Source: JBBQTU01 sp038213005 (GTDB lineage: Bacteria; Planctomycetota; Phycisphaerae; Tepidisphaerales; Tepidisphaeraceae). Taken from it: a DNA stretch of 12,697 nt. The notes under the pieces were generated by a model that saw only the letters and a list, made by a program, of their open reading frames with translations, did no database searches and was not told the DNA's origin. A program made the translations under genes and the position numbers. Below are positions 7,324-12,697 of this stretch, in pieces (position 1 is the stretch's first letter; the number at the start of each line of letters is the position of its first letter). The stretch lies in NCBI GenBank assembly GCA_038213005.1, contig JBBQTU010000121.1, forward strand, positions 1 through 12,697, given 5' to 3'.

Positions 7324-7381
7324 GGGCGAATGCCTCAAGCACTATCTGCCGTGACAGTGGAAATTGCGGCTGAGCCCGCCT

Positions 7382-7391
7382 AATAATTATT
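7382..7391. promoter_or_regulatory. AT-rich palindrome in divergent promoter region
   Basis: aataattatt is a perfect 10-bp palindrome in otherwise GC-rich DNA between the ATPase and peroxiredoxin genes. It may mark a promoter -10 region or an operator. I found no well-spaced -35 partner on either strand. Confidence 0.3.
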
Positions 7392-7519
7392 CAGCGCGTG
7401 CAAGCTGCGGCCAGCGCCGCTCTTGCTCTGCGAAGCTGGCTATGTGACTGCGGGTTTTCGCGCCGGGTGCACCGGCCGCTCTCAGTTCACTGGCCCTCAA
7501 AACTATTGGAGTTTGCATA

Positions 7520-8104
7520 ATGTCCACGCTTATCGGAAAGCCGGCCCCTTCGTTCAAACTCGACGCCGTGCACAACGGTGAGATGAAGAACATCTCCCTG
7601 AGCGACTACAAGGGCAAATGGGTGGTGCTGTTCTTCTATCCTCTGGATTTCACGTTTGTCTGCCCGACGGAGATTCTGGCGTTCTCGGATCGTTACGAGG
7701 ACTTCAAGAAACTCGACGCCGAAGTTCTCGGCGCCAGCGTCGACAGTAAGTTCACGCACCTGGCCTGGCTCGAGCGCCCGCGCAAAGAGGGCGGCATCCA
7801 GGGCCTGAAGTATCCTCTGCTGTCTGACCTGAACAAGACGCTTGCCGCCGACTACGGCGTTCTTATGGACAACTCGGTCGCTTTGCGCGGGCTCTTCCTG
7901 ATCGATCCCGACGGCGTCGTGCAGCACTGTACGATCAATAACCTGTCCGTTGGCCGGTCGGTGGATGAGGAACTGCGCGTGCTCGAGGCCTTCCAGTTCT
8001 GCCGCACCCACGGCGATGTGTGCCCGGCCAACTGGAAACCCGGCTCGGCCACGATGACCCCGGACTGGGGCAAGAGCAAGGCCTACTTCTCCAAGCACGG
8101 CTGA
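7520..8104 (+). CDS. Typical 2-Cys peroxiredoxin (AhpC/Prx1 type)
   Basis: A 194-residue cytoplasmic peroxidase that reduces hydrogen peroxide and organic peroxides. The peroxidatic cysteine is C48 in PLDFTFVCPTE, with P41 and T45 of the active site. The resolving cysteine is C168 in HGDVCPANW. The conserved active-site arginine is probably R123 in ALRGLFLIDP. Residues 91-95 read GGIQG, near the GGLG motif, and the protein ends in KAYFSKHG, a C-terminal YF element like that of hyperoxidation-sensitive eukaryotic Prx1. TTGGAG (7506-7511) sits eight bases before ATG 7520. It appears monocistronic and is followed by a strong hairpin at 8129. No dedicated reductase (AhpF) is nearby, so thioredoxin is the likely electron donor. 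No OxyR-like site could be identified. Confidence 0.95.
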   Translation: MSTLIGKPAPSFKLDAVHNGEMKNISLSDYKGKWVVLFFYPLDFTFVCPTEILAFSDRYEDFKKLDAEVLGASVDSKFTHLAWLERPRKEGGIQGLKYPLLSDLNKTLAADYGVLMDNSVALRGLFLIDPDGVVQHCTINNLSVGRSVDEELRVLEAFQFCRTHGDVCPANWKPGSATMTPDWGKSKAYFSKHG

Positions 8105-8128
8105 TCTGCGACTCGACGCGATAGACCA

Positions 8129-8169
8129 CTGCCCCGAGGCGGCTGCATCTGCAGAGCGCCTCGGGGCAG
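8129..8169 (+). terminator. Strong hairpin after the peroxiredoxin gene
   Basis: A perfect 13-bp stem ctgccccgaggcg (8129-8141) pairs with 8157-8169, and the loop holds a further 5-bp stem ctgca/tgcag (8143-8154). It begins 24 bases after the stop codon, where a terminator is expected. No T-run follows, so it is either a U-tract-independent terminator or an RNA 3'-end stabiliser. Confidence 0.6.
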
Positions 8170-8200
8170 CATCGCCACAACCGAACCCAACTGCGATAGC

Positions 8201-8297
8201 GCGAACTACGCGAAGTGCGCGAAGTGCGCGAAGCACGCGAAGAATACCTCAGCATGGCTCCTCTTCGCGCCGCCTTCGCGTTCTTCGCATCTTCGCG
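8201..8297. repeat. 9-bp-period tandem repeat with inverted second arm
   Basis: Five 9-base units run from 8201 to 8245: gcgaactac, gcgaagtgc twice, gcgaagcac and gcgaagaat. The complementary word cttcgc recurs at 8263, 8274, 8283 and 8291, so the two halves form a long imperfect inverted repeat. On the minus strand it reads as peptides like REDAKNAKAARRGA, a pattern I know as a spurious translation of dispersed intergenic repeats. It fills most of the gap between two genes and is not a gene. Confidence 0.6.
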
Positions 8298-8349
8298 GTT
8301 GCATTTCTTTTTCTGGGAGAAGGTTGTGCGCGATTGCTTCCGGGGCGTC

Positions 8350-9345
8350 TCATACGGATCGCTCATCCGGACCGACGATGTGAATGCGATTCTTCCCCGT
8401 CCGCTTGGCATGGAACATCATCGCCTCGTCGGCGGCGCGAATCAGTGAATCGACGTCGACTGCGTCGGTGGGATGCACCGCCATGCCCGCCGAGATCGTC
8501 AGCCGTCCCAGGCGCGTGGGACCCAGATCGGGAAACTCCTCAGACGCCAACTTCGCCCGGAATCGCTCAAACACCTGCAGCGGCGACGCCACCGTGACCA
8601 GGGGCGATCCCGAAGCGCGAGGCTGACGCGGCCCGCCCTTATCCCAGAACACCACCGCGAACTCATCCCCGCCGCCCGACAGCCGCGCCACCAAGTCGTG
8701 CCCGCGGCAGCACTGCCGCAGCAGCCCCGCCGTCTGCCGCAGAATCCGATCGCCGGCCGCGTGCCCGTACTGTTCGTTGTAGTGCTTGAAGTTGTCAATA
8801 TCGAACAAGAGCAGCGTGATCGGCAATCCCGCTTCCTGCGACCACGCCAGCTTCTCCCCGAGAAACTCACGAAAGTATCGCCCGTTGGCCAGGTTGGTCA
8901 GTTCGTCGGTCCTGGCTTCCCGCCACAGCCGATCCTGCCGCTCCCGCAGGTCAGCCAGGTGGCTCAGGGCCGATGCCATGACCCGCGCAAGGCCCCTCGC
9001 CTGCGCTGCGGCCGCCGGTGGACATGAGACCACAAGGCTCGCCTGTTCGACACCATCCATCAGCACCGGTTCGCTCGCAACAACCCGGCCGGCTTCCGCG
9101 GTGGGCACCAGTTCATCTCGCCCCGCCAGACGCACCTGGATTCCGCCCGCCAGCGACGACGCCATCCGCCCGACCAGTGACGTCAGGTCCGCCAGTGATG
9201 CCTTGGACAGCCCGCTTAAGACATCGTCCAGTAGCGCCATCGCCGACAGGGCAACGTCCGCGGAAATCGCCGCGATGTCCTGCGATCCTTCGTTTGGGCC
9301 TTTTGGAGCAGCTTCGTTGATGAGGTGTTCACCCACGCGTGACAT
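8350..9345 (-). CDS. GGDEF-domain diguanylate cyclase
   Basis: A 331-residue protein with a C-terminal GGDEF domain that should make cyclic di-GMP from two GTP. The N-terminal 135 residues are helical and perhaps GAF-like, with no recognised sensor motif and no membrane segment, so it is probably cytosolic. The cyclase domain starts near TDELTNLANGRYF (147-159), with the metal-binding FDIDNFKHYN (181-190), GHAAGDRIL and intact GGDEF at 225-229. Unusually the signature reads RLSGGGDEF, two residues longer than the common R-x-GGDEF. This moves a candidate inhibitory-site RxxD (R214-D217) from five to seven residues upstream. About 40 residues of insert follow before LTISAGMAVHP. ATG 9345 has no good ribosome-binding site. 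A 15-bp dyad lies just upstream. Confidence 0.9.
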   Translation of the reverse strand: MSRVGEHLINEAAPKGPNEGSQDIAAISADVALSAMALLDDVLSGLSKASLADLTSLVGRMASSLAGGIQVRLAGRDELVPTAEAGRVVASEPVLMDGVEQASLVVSCPPAAAAQARGLARVMASALSHLADLRERQDRLWREARTDELTNLANGRYFREFLGEKLAWSQEAGLPITLLLFDIDNFKHYNEQYGHAAGDRILRQTAGLLRQCCRGHDLVARLSGGGDEFAVVFWDKGGPRQPRASGSPLVTVASPLQVFERFRAKLASEEFPDLGPTRLGRLTISAGMAVHPTDAVDVDSLIRAADEAMMFHAKRTGKNRIHIVGPDERSV

Positions 9346-9353
9346 TCTAGCGG

Positions 9354-9368
9354 GTCGGTGGCACCGAC
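9354..9368. promoter_or_regulatory. 15-bp dyad upstream of the diguanylate cyclase
   Basis: gtcggtg (9354-9360) and caccgac (9362-9368) are perfect inverted arms around one central base, eight bases before the cyclase start codon on the minus strand. The tight spacing suits a dimeric repressor site or a start-occluding RNA hairpin. The regulator is unknown. Confidence 0.4.
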
Positions 9369-9566
9369 GGCAATTGACACGACGTCACGGCCCACCGCGC
9401 ACGGCAATGGCATCTACACAAGTCGGCCATAGGGCGCGGCCGCATGGTGCGCGGCCGCAGGCCCGGTCGCGGGTTTGGGAAAGGGCGTCGATCCAACGGG
9501 CGCGCGTGATGCGGCGTGCCCTGCGACAATGGTATCGACACAACTCGACCACGCCGCATGGTGCGC
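9368..9566. repeat. Imperfect direct repeats in a gene-free stretch
   Basis: Two clear copies share cgRcaatggYatcKacacaa and a 14-base end gccgcatggtgcgc: 9402-9452 and 9524-9566. The first has eight additional bases before its end. A more diverged partial copy lies at 9368-9404. The remaining bases 9567-9775 show no repeat, RNA gene or credible ORF; the long ORFs here are rich in Arg and Pro and read like chance translations of GC-rich DNA. Confidence 0.45.
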
Positions 9567-9775
9567 AGCGTCCTCGCCCGCACTATGCGCCCACTGCTAA
9601 GTGCCTGTTTCTCGGCAAATGCAACGATTTCGGACCCCGGCAAATCGGATTCTCTGGTCGGGCCTGTGCGGGCGTGGACGCCGCGCACTCGGGCGGCCGG
9701 TGGCGAATGGTAGTGCGCGGCCTCCTCACCCGGCGGGCGTGGAAAGGCAAAGGCTTCTGCGTGTCAGTCCGCGCA

Positions 9776-10249
9776 TCATCCGCCACCGGCGTGCGTCAGG
9801 GTCTCCAGGGGGAAGCGGCAGCGGCTGCGGAGGTCTTGGATGATCCGGCGGGACATGGCGGGCGCCACCAGCGAGTGGGGGGGGCTGGGAGAGGATCTGG
9901 TCGAGTTCGAACCATTGGACGGCGATGATCTGGTCGCCAGCGATGGCCGGGCCGGTGATGTTGATGGCCTCGAATACGAAGCGGGTGGCCTAGCACTACA
10001 GCGGGTGGTGTAGATGCCCAGGAGGCTGGAGTGCGTGCAAGGGATGTGGGTTTCTTCGAGGGTTTCGCGGACGGCGGCGGCTTGGGGGCTTTCGCCGTGG
10101 CCAACGTGGCCGCCGGGGAGGTTCCACTTGCCGTGCGCCACGGGTGTTTCTTCCTGGACCATGAGCAGGCGGCCGTGGGGGTCGATCAATGCCATGCTGG
10201 CATGGAGGCGGAAGACACAGCGGCAGTCGACGAGCATTGGGTCGGTCAT
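9776..10249 (-). pseudogene. NUDIX hydrolase gene with two opposite frameshifts
   Basis: The first 80 or so residues are a good NUDIX hydrolase (MutT-like, hydrolysing nucleoside diphosphate derivatives): MALIDPHGRLLMVQEE, WNLPGGHVGHGES and the box G-x5-E-x7-RE-x2-EE (from GHVGHGES to RETLEETHI, with H where G is usual near the end). After LGIYTT the frame turns into Ser/Pro-rich text. From about 9989 down, another frame reads a normal continuation, ATRFVFEAINITGPAIAG then DQIIAVQWFELDQIL. At a run of eight G (9877-9884) the original frame becomes sensible again (VAPAMSRRIIQDLR). One base lost near 9990 and one gained in the G-run would explain this. It is a true pseudogene or an assembly with two indel errors. 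Minus-strand TATACT (10265-10260) lies ten bases before the ATG. Confidence 0.7.
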
Positions 10250-10507
10250 GGAAGGGGGGAGTATAGCGAGGGTGGGTGGGCGGGAGAGCGACGTGACCTC
10301 CCCTTCGTCGCCCGCATCATCCAGTACGATGCGGAATGACGATCACCCCCAAACGCAGGTTGGGCCGACCTCCAGCACAGAAACCAGCCTCTTCAAGACC
10401 AACCAGAACATCCAACCCGCGTAATCCGGCCCCGCTCAGAGATCCGAACAAATGCTCCCGACACGGGCGCAAGTATCGTCGCCCGATTTTCTGGACCCGC
10501 ACCCGTC
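10250..10507. other. Non-coding stretch, nothing recognised
   Basis: I see no gene, RNA or strong repeat here. ORFs on both strands are short and low in hydrophobic core patterns. The only candidate is a -10-like TATACT at 10260-10265 on the minus strand for the NUDIX gene, with no good -35. Confidence 0.4.
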
Positions 10508-10552
10508 TTCTTCTTTGTGCCCTCTGTGCTCTCTGCGGTTAATTCTCTTCTT
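10508..10552. repeat. 9-bp-periodic dispersed-type repeat
   Basis: Three 9-base units stand in a row: ctttgtgcc (10513-10521), ctctgtgct (10522-10530) and ctctgcggt (10531-10539), flanked by cttctt on the left and ctcttctt on the right. The minus strand reads LTAESTEGTKKK, one of the best known spurious peptide patterns produced by intergenic repeats in many bacterial genomes. Its 9-bp period matches the element at 8201, though the sequence differs. Confidence 0.55.
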
Positions 10553-10787
10553 CGGCCCGCAAACTTCGCACGGTCTCCCACGCCGCCCTCAAACGCGAAC
10601 TGGGGCTGTAGGCATGGCGTACCGGAACGAATACACCACCCCGGCCGCCAAGCTTCTGTAAACTTTGGACGTCGATCTCAGCACCATGGTGACTCTCGGC
10701 TCCGCCATGCAGCGTGAAGCACCCGACTTTCACCTCTCCCACCTTGCCCCTCCGTCTCAACGCTGTACCATACTCAGCTATAACCAT
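10539..10787 (-). CDS. Doubtful small hypothetical protein
   Basis: An 82-codon ORF starting MVIAEYGTALRRRGKVGEVK and ending ETVRSLRAEEEN. I recognise no family. For it: mixed codon use and a reasonably balanced composition, and a stop just before the 9-bp repeat, as for an element lying after a gene. Against it: no ribosome-binding site before the ATG, no promoter seen and a start close to the promoter region of the plus-strand operon. It could equally be chance. Confidence 0.25.
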   Translation of the reverse strand: MVIAEYGTALRRRGKVGEVKVGCFTLHGGAESHHGAEIDVQSLQKLGGRGGVFVPVRHAYSPSSRLRAAWETVRSLRAEEEN

Positions 10788-10911
10788 TTGCTGCGTTTGC
10801 GCGGGAGCAATAGCTGCCGCTGATGCGCCAGGCGCGTGACAGCGTGGTCGCCGCCGAACAGGAGACGCTTGTCGCATAAACCAACAGCCCACTGGCCTGC
10901 AAGCCCGTGCC

Positions 10912-10920
10912 TGATAGAAT
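10912..10920 (+). promoter_or_regulatory. Extended -10 promoter candidate for the long-antitoxin operon
   Basis: TGaTAGAAT (10912-10920) fits an extended -10 element (TG-n-TATAAT, five of six in the hexamer). Such promoters can work without a clear -35, and none is visible. It lies about 35-40 bases before the start of the next gene. Confidence 0.35.
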
Positions 10921-10959
10921 AAAAGTATCGGTTCGCGAAAAGGCAGGTGGGCCATGACG

Positions 10960-11910
10960 ATGAACGAACACCATATTGATCTGACTGGTCCGGCTTGTTT
11001 CGGCAGGTTCGCTCGGCCCGAGGCCGTTGGCCGTGTGCTGTCTTGTATCGCACCGATGGCGAGAGAAAGCGTGCGCATGAGCGTGCTGCATTCTAGTCGC
11101 ATTGCCGGTCGGCCATGGCGAGAGCTGACCGCCGCCTGGGACATTCGCTACGGCGGACAGACAAAGTCGCCTGACGGCGGTACTCGGCTGGTCTTCACGG
11201 CACCATCGTTGATCCACGCAGCACCCATGCTCTTTGAACAGCACCTTCTTTTCGCCGATGGCCCTAGTGCCGACGACACGGCTTTCGACCTGATGGGCGA
11301 CATGCTGGGTGACGTGGGGCAGATGAAACGGGAGAGCGCTCGATTTGATGCAGACTTGCTCAGTACGCTGCTGCGGTTCGGCGCGGCGGTCAAGCGCGGA
11401 GTGCAGTCCATTCTGCTTGGCGGACACCGCTTGGATCATACCATGCCGCCGCCAATAGACCGTCGGTTGATCGCGGCCGCCTCGGAGTTGGTCGAGGAGA
11501 CGCCCAAACCGCAACGAGTACGAATCACAGGCAGACTGGACATGGTCCGTGTGAGCGACCGCGCCTTCGAACTGCTTTTGGAGGATGGGCAACATGTGCG
11601 AGCGGTGTGGGCGCAGCCTTCGGTAGCGCACCTAGGTGAGTATCTTGGACGTCCTGTAGTCGTTGAAGGCCAAGCGGTTTTCCGGCCTTCGGGAAGTGTT
11701 CTCCGGATCGACGCGGAGGCGATTGCTCAGACGCAGGAGGTCGACGCCTTCTTCTCGAGGTTGCCGGAGGCGAAATTGAGCATGCGGCGAGCGATGGAGC
11801 AAAGCACAGCCCCTCGCAAGGGTGCAAGTGCGTTTGCAGCGATCTATGGGCAATGGCCTGGCGAAGAGTCGGAGGAGCAGCTTGTCGCGGCCTTGGAGGA
11901 GATCAGCTAA
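10960..11910 (+). CDS. Unknown protein, likely large antitoxin for the adjacent PIN toxin
   Basis: A 316-residue protein of no named family I can assign. Numbered from the alternative ATG 10954, residues about 1-180 are mixed alpha/beta without a recognised motif. Residues about 187-257 look like an OB-type beta-barrel (RVRITGRLDMVRV, FELLLEDGQHVRAV, GRPVVVEGQAVFRPSG). Residues 294-318 form an acidic tail (FAAIYGQWPGEESEEQ then LVAALEEIS) resembling C-terminal toxin-binding tails of antitoxins. The PIN toxin gene begins at the base after the stop codon, so this protein sits where an antitoxin should be but is about four times larger than usual VapB. AGGTGG (10945-10950) lies nine bases before ATG 10960 and only three before ATG 10954, favouring 10960. 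Codon use is less GC-biased than tex, and an IS remnant is close by, hinting at transfer. The antitoxin role is inferred. Confidence 0.75.
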   Translation: MNEHHIDLTGPACFGRFARPEAVGRVLSCIAPMARESVRMSVLHSSRIAGRPWRELTAAWDIRYGGQTKSPDGGTRLVFTAPSLIHAAPMLFEQHLLFADGPSADDTAFDLMGDMLGDVGQMKRESARFDADLLSTLLRFGAAVKRGVQSILLGGHRLDHTMPPPIDRRLIAAASELVEETPKPQRVRITGRLDMVRVSDRAFELLLEDGQHVRAVWAQPSVAHLGEYLGRPVVVEGQAVFRPSGSVLRIDAEAIAQTQEVDAFFSRLPEAKLSMRRAMEQSTAPRKGASAFAAIYGQWPGEESEEQLVAALEEIS

Positions 11911-12366
11911 ATGCCGGAGCCACCTGCCTACGTGTTGGACACAAACGTTTTGGTGCATTACGCACGGGCCAGTAAGGTCGGGCAGGCAATCGAGGCACAT
12001 TTCCAATTTCTGGCGCGACCGGCCTCCTTCCGACCGCTAGTCAGCGTTGTCAGCGTCGGCGAGATACGGTCGTTGGCCGCCCAATGGACCTGGGGGCCGG
12101 CGAAGTTGCAGAAGCTGGACGATTTTCTGCAGAAAATCGTCCAGTTGGGTATTGATGCCGACCAGACGCTCCGTGCGTGTGCGGACATTGACACTCATTG
12201 CGTTCGTAATGGTCTTGCCCTTGATGACAATGACACTTGGATTGCTGCAGTCACGCGGGCTGCGGGAGCGTGCCTGATCACGACCGACAAGGACTTTGAC
12301 CCACTCAGTCCGCGATGGCTTCGCCGGGTCTACGTCGATCCGAAAACGCTGGCATTTGTGGAGTAG
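11911..12366 (+). CDS. PIN-domain ribonuclease, VapC-like toxin
   Basis: A 151-residue PIN-domain protein expected to be a metal-dependent ribonuclease. The acidic residues are in the canonical places: D10 in YVLDTNVLVHYAR, E51 in SVVSVGEIRSLA, D108 in LALDDNDTWIAAV and D126 in CLITTDKDFDPL. It starts at the base after the upstream stop codon. GGAGGA (11895-11900) inside the upstream gene provides a strong ribosome-binding site ten bases away, so translation is probably coupled. The toxin is intact and full length. It is more like the VapC/FitB group than the toxin at 5232, and the two share little beyond the PIN motifs. A perfect 30-bp palindrome lies within codons 69-78. Its targets cannot be predicted. 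Confidence 0.88.
   Translation: MPEPPAYVLDTNVLVHYARASKVGQAIEAHFQFLARPASFRPLVSVVSVGEIRSLAAQWTWGPAKLQKLDDFLQKIVQLGIDADQTLRACADIDTHCVRNGLALDDNDTWIAAVTRAAGACLITTDKDFDPLSPRWLRRVYVDPKTLAFVE
12115..12144. repeat. Perfect 30-bp palindrome inside the PIN toxin gene
   Basis: The 15 bases ctggacgattttctg (12115-12129) are followed directly by their exact reverse complement (12130-12144), with no loop. It codes for LDDFLQKIVQ within an alpha-helical part of the toxin. The symmetry stops sharply on both sides (g at 12114, t at 12145). It could extrude a cruciform or form a hairpin in the mRNA. Confidence 0.9.
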
Positions 12367-12427
12367 CAGCCCCTTCTGCGTTGGTTGCGCCCTTGCCTAG
12401 AGAATGGAGCTGAGAGGAGACATGATG

Positions 12428-12697
12428 CTAAGCTCGCTGAACATTCAGGAGATTGCGGCGACCAATCCTGCTTTGGATGCCGAAAAGCTGCAGGGGCTGC
12501 GCGTAGGCCGCCGTCACCTTGTCCGGCAACGTCGTCAAAAACTTCACATCGCGGATCAGGTGGGCCAGACAGAACTGCACCGCCACATCGAAGTCCCCCA
12601 TATACTACCGATACGCCCAGAAGTAATCACACCCCAGAACCCCCGCAAACTCCTCGCCCAGTACGTCAATCAAAACCTCCGATCCCCGTGAAGGGGC
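12428..12697 (-). pseudogene. IS66-like transposase fragment, broken
   Basis: Reading the minus strand from the window edge gives a stretch resembling IS66-family transposases: VLIDVLGEEFAGVLGCDYFW, then MGDFDVAVQFCLAHLIRDVK and FLTTLPDKVTAAYAQP. An in-frame TAG at 12605-12607 interrupts it between AYR and YMGDF, where a lysine codon (AAG) would be expected. After about 12490 the similarity appears to fade and the frame ends at 12428, so the C-terminal part is missing. The N-terminal part lies beyond the window. The 12367-12427 gap holds nothing recognisable. A plus-strand ORF from 12404 across this region is only its shadow. The family call is by recollected motif pattern, moderate confidence. 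Confidence 0.65.

Noticed and set aside
8201..8297. CRISPR array
   Set aside because: The units are 9 bases long with no spacers and the second half is inverted; no cas genes are present.
8786..9928. 380-codon plus-strand ORF over the cyclase and its upstream region
   Set aside because: It is antisense to GGDEF motifs, then Ser/Arg/Pro-rich text with no domain.
9796..10104. 102-codon minus-strand ORF within the NUDIX region
   Set aside because: It is the third frame, Pro/Arg-rich, and matches neither part of the NUDIX sequence.

Overview
The window is GC-rich bacterial DNA with standard bacterial gene organisation. Several traits suggest a planctomycete-like organism (perhaps Phycisphaerae): the form of the diguanylate cyclase (SGGGDEF followed by a long insert), a ChlI-type AAA+ ATPase, many hairpin-rich intergenic repeats and a high load of toxin-antitoxin genes. 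This assignment is an inference from resemblance, at moderate confidence, and there is no rRNA or tRNA to anchor it.

Layout. Bases 1-432 hold no convincing gene; they contain a 19-bp inverted repeat with a structured interior, a row of three hairpins and a possible promoter. Bases 433-2757 encode the S1-domain RNA-binding protein Tex. A RelE/HigB-type toxin and its XRE antitoxin follow (2823-3501), apparently from a leaderless promoter. An M29-family metallo-aminopeptidase lies at 3665-4792 and a VapBC module at 5003-5636. On the minus strand is a ChlI-like AAA+ ATPase (5797-7230). It is divergent from a plus-strand typical 2-Cys peroxiredoxin (7520-8104) that ends in a strong hairpin. A minus-strand GGDEF diguanylate cyclase occupies 8350-9345.

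The right third looks less stable. Bases 9346-9775 carry imperfect direct repeats and no gene. Bases 9776-10249 (minus) are a NUDIX hydrolase gene broken by two opposite frameshifts. Bases 10250-10953 are mostly non-coding, with a 9-bp-periodic repeat and one doubtful 82-codon ORF. Bases 10954-12366 hold a two-gene operon: a 316-318 residue protein of unknown family directly abutting a PIN-domain (VapC-like) toxin. The upstream protein has an OB-like segment and an acidic antitoxin-like tail, so the pair reads as a toxin-antitoxin system with an unusually large antitoxin. The toxin gene contains a perfect 30-bp palindrome. The window ends in a decayed IS66-like transposase fragment on the minus strand.

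How the genes relate: the housekeeping or stress genes (tex, aminopeptidase, AAA+ ATPase, peroxiredoxin, diguanylate cyclase) are independent units, not one pathway. Between them sit three toxin-antitoxin modules, dispersed repeats and one IS remnant, which suggests repeated small insertions. The best candidate for an undescribed system is the 10954-12366 pair.
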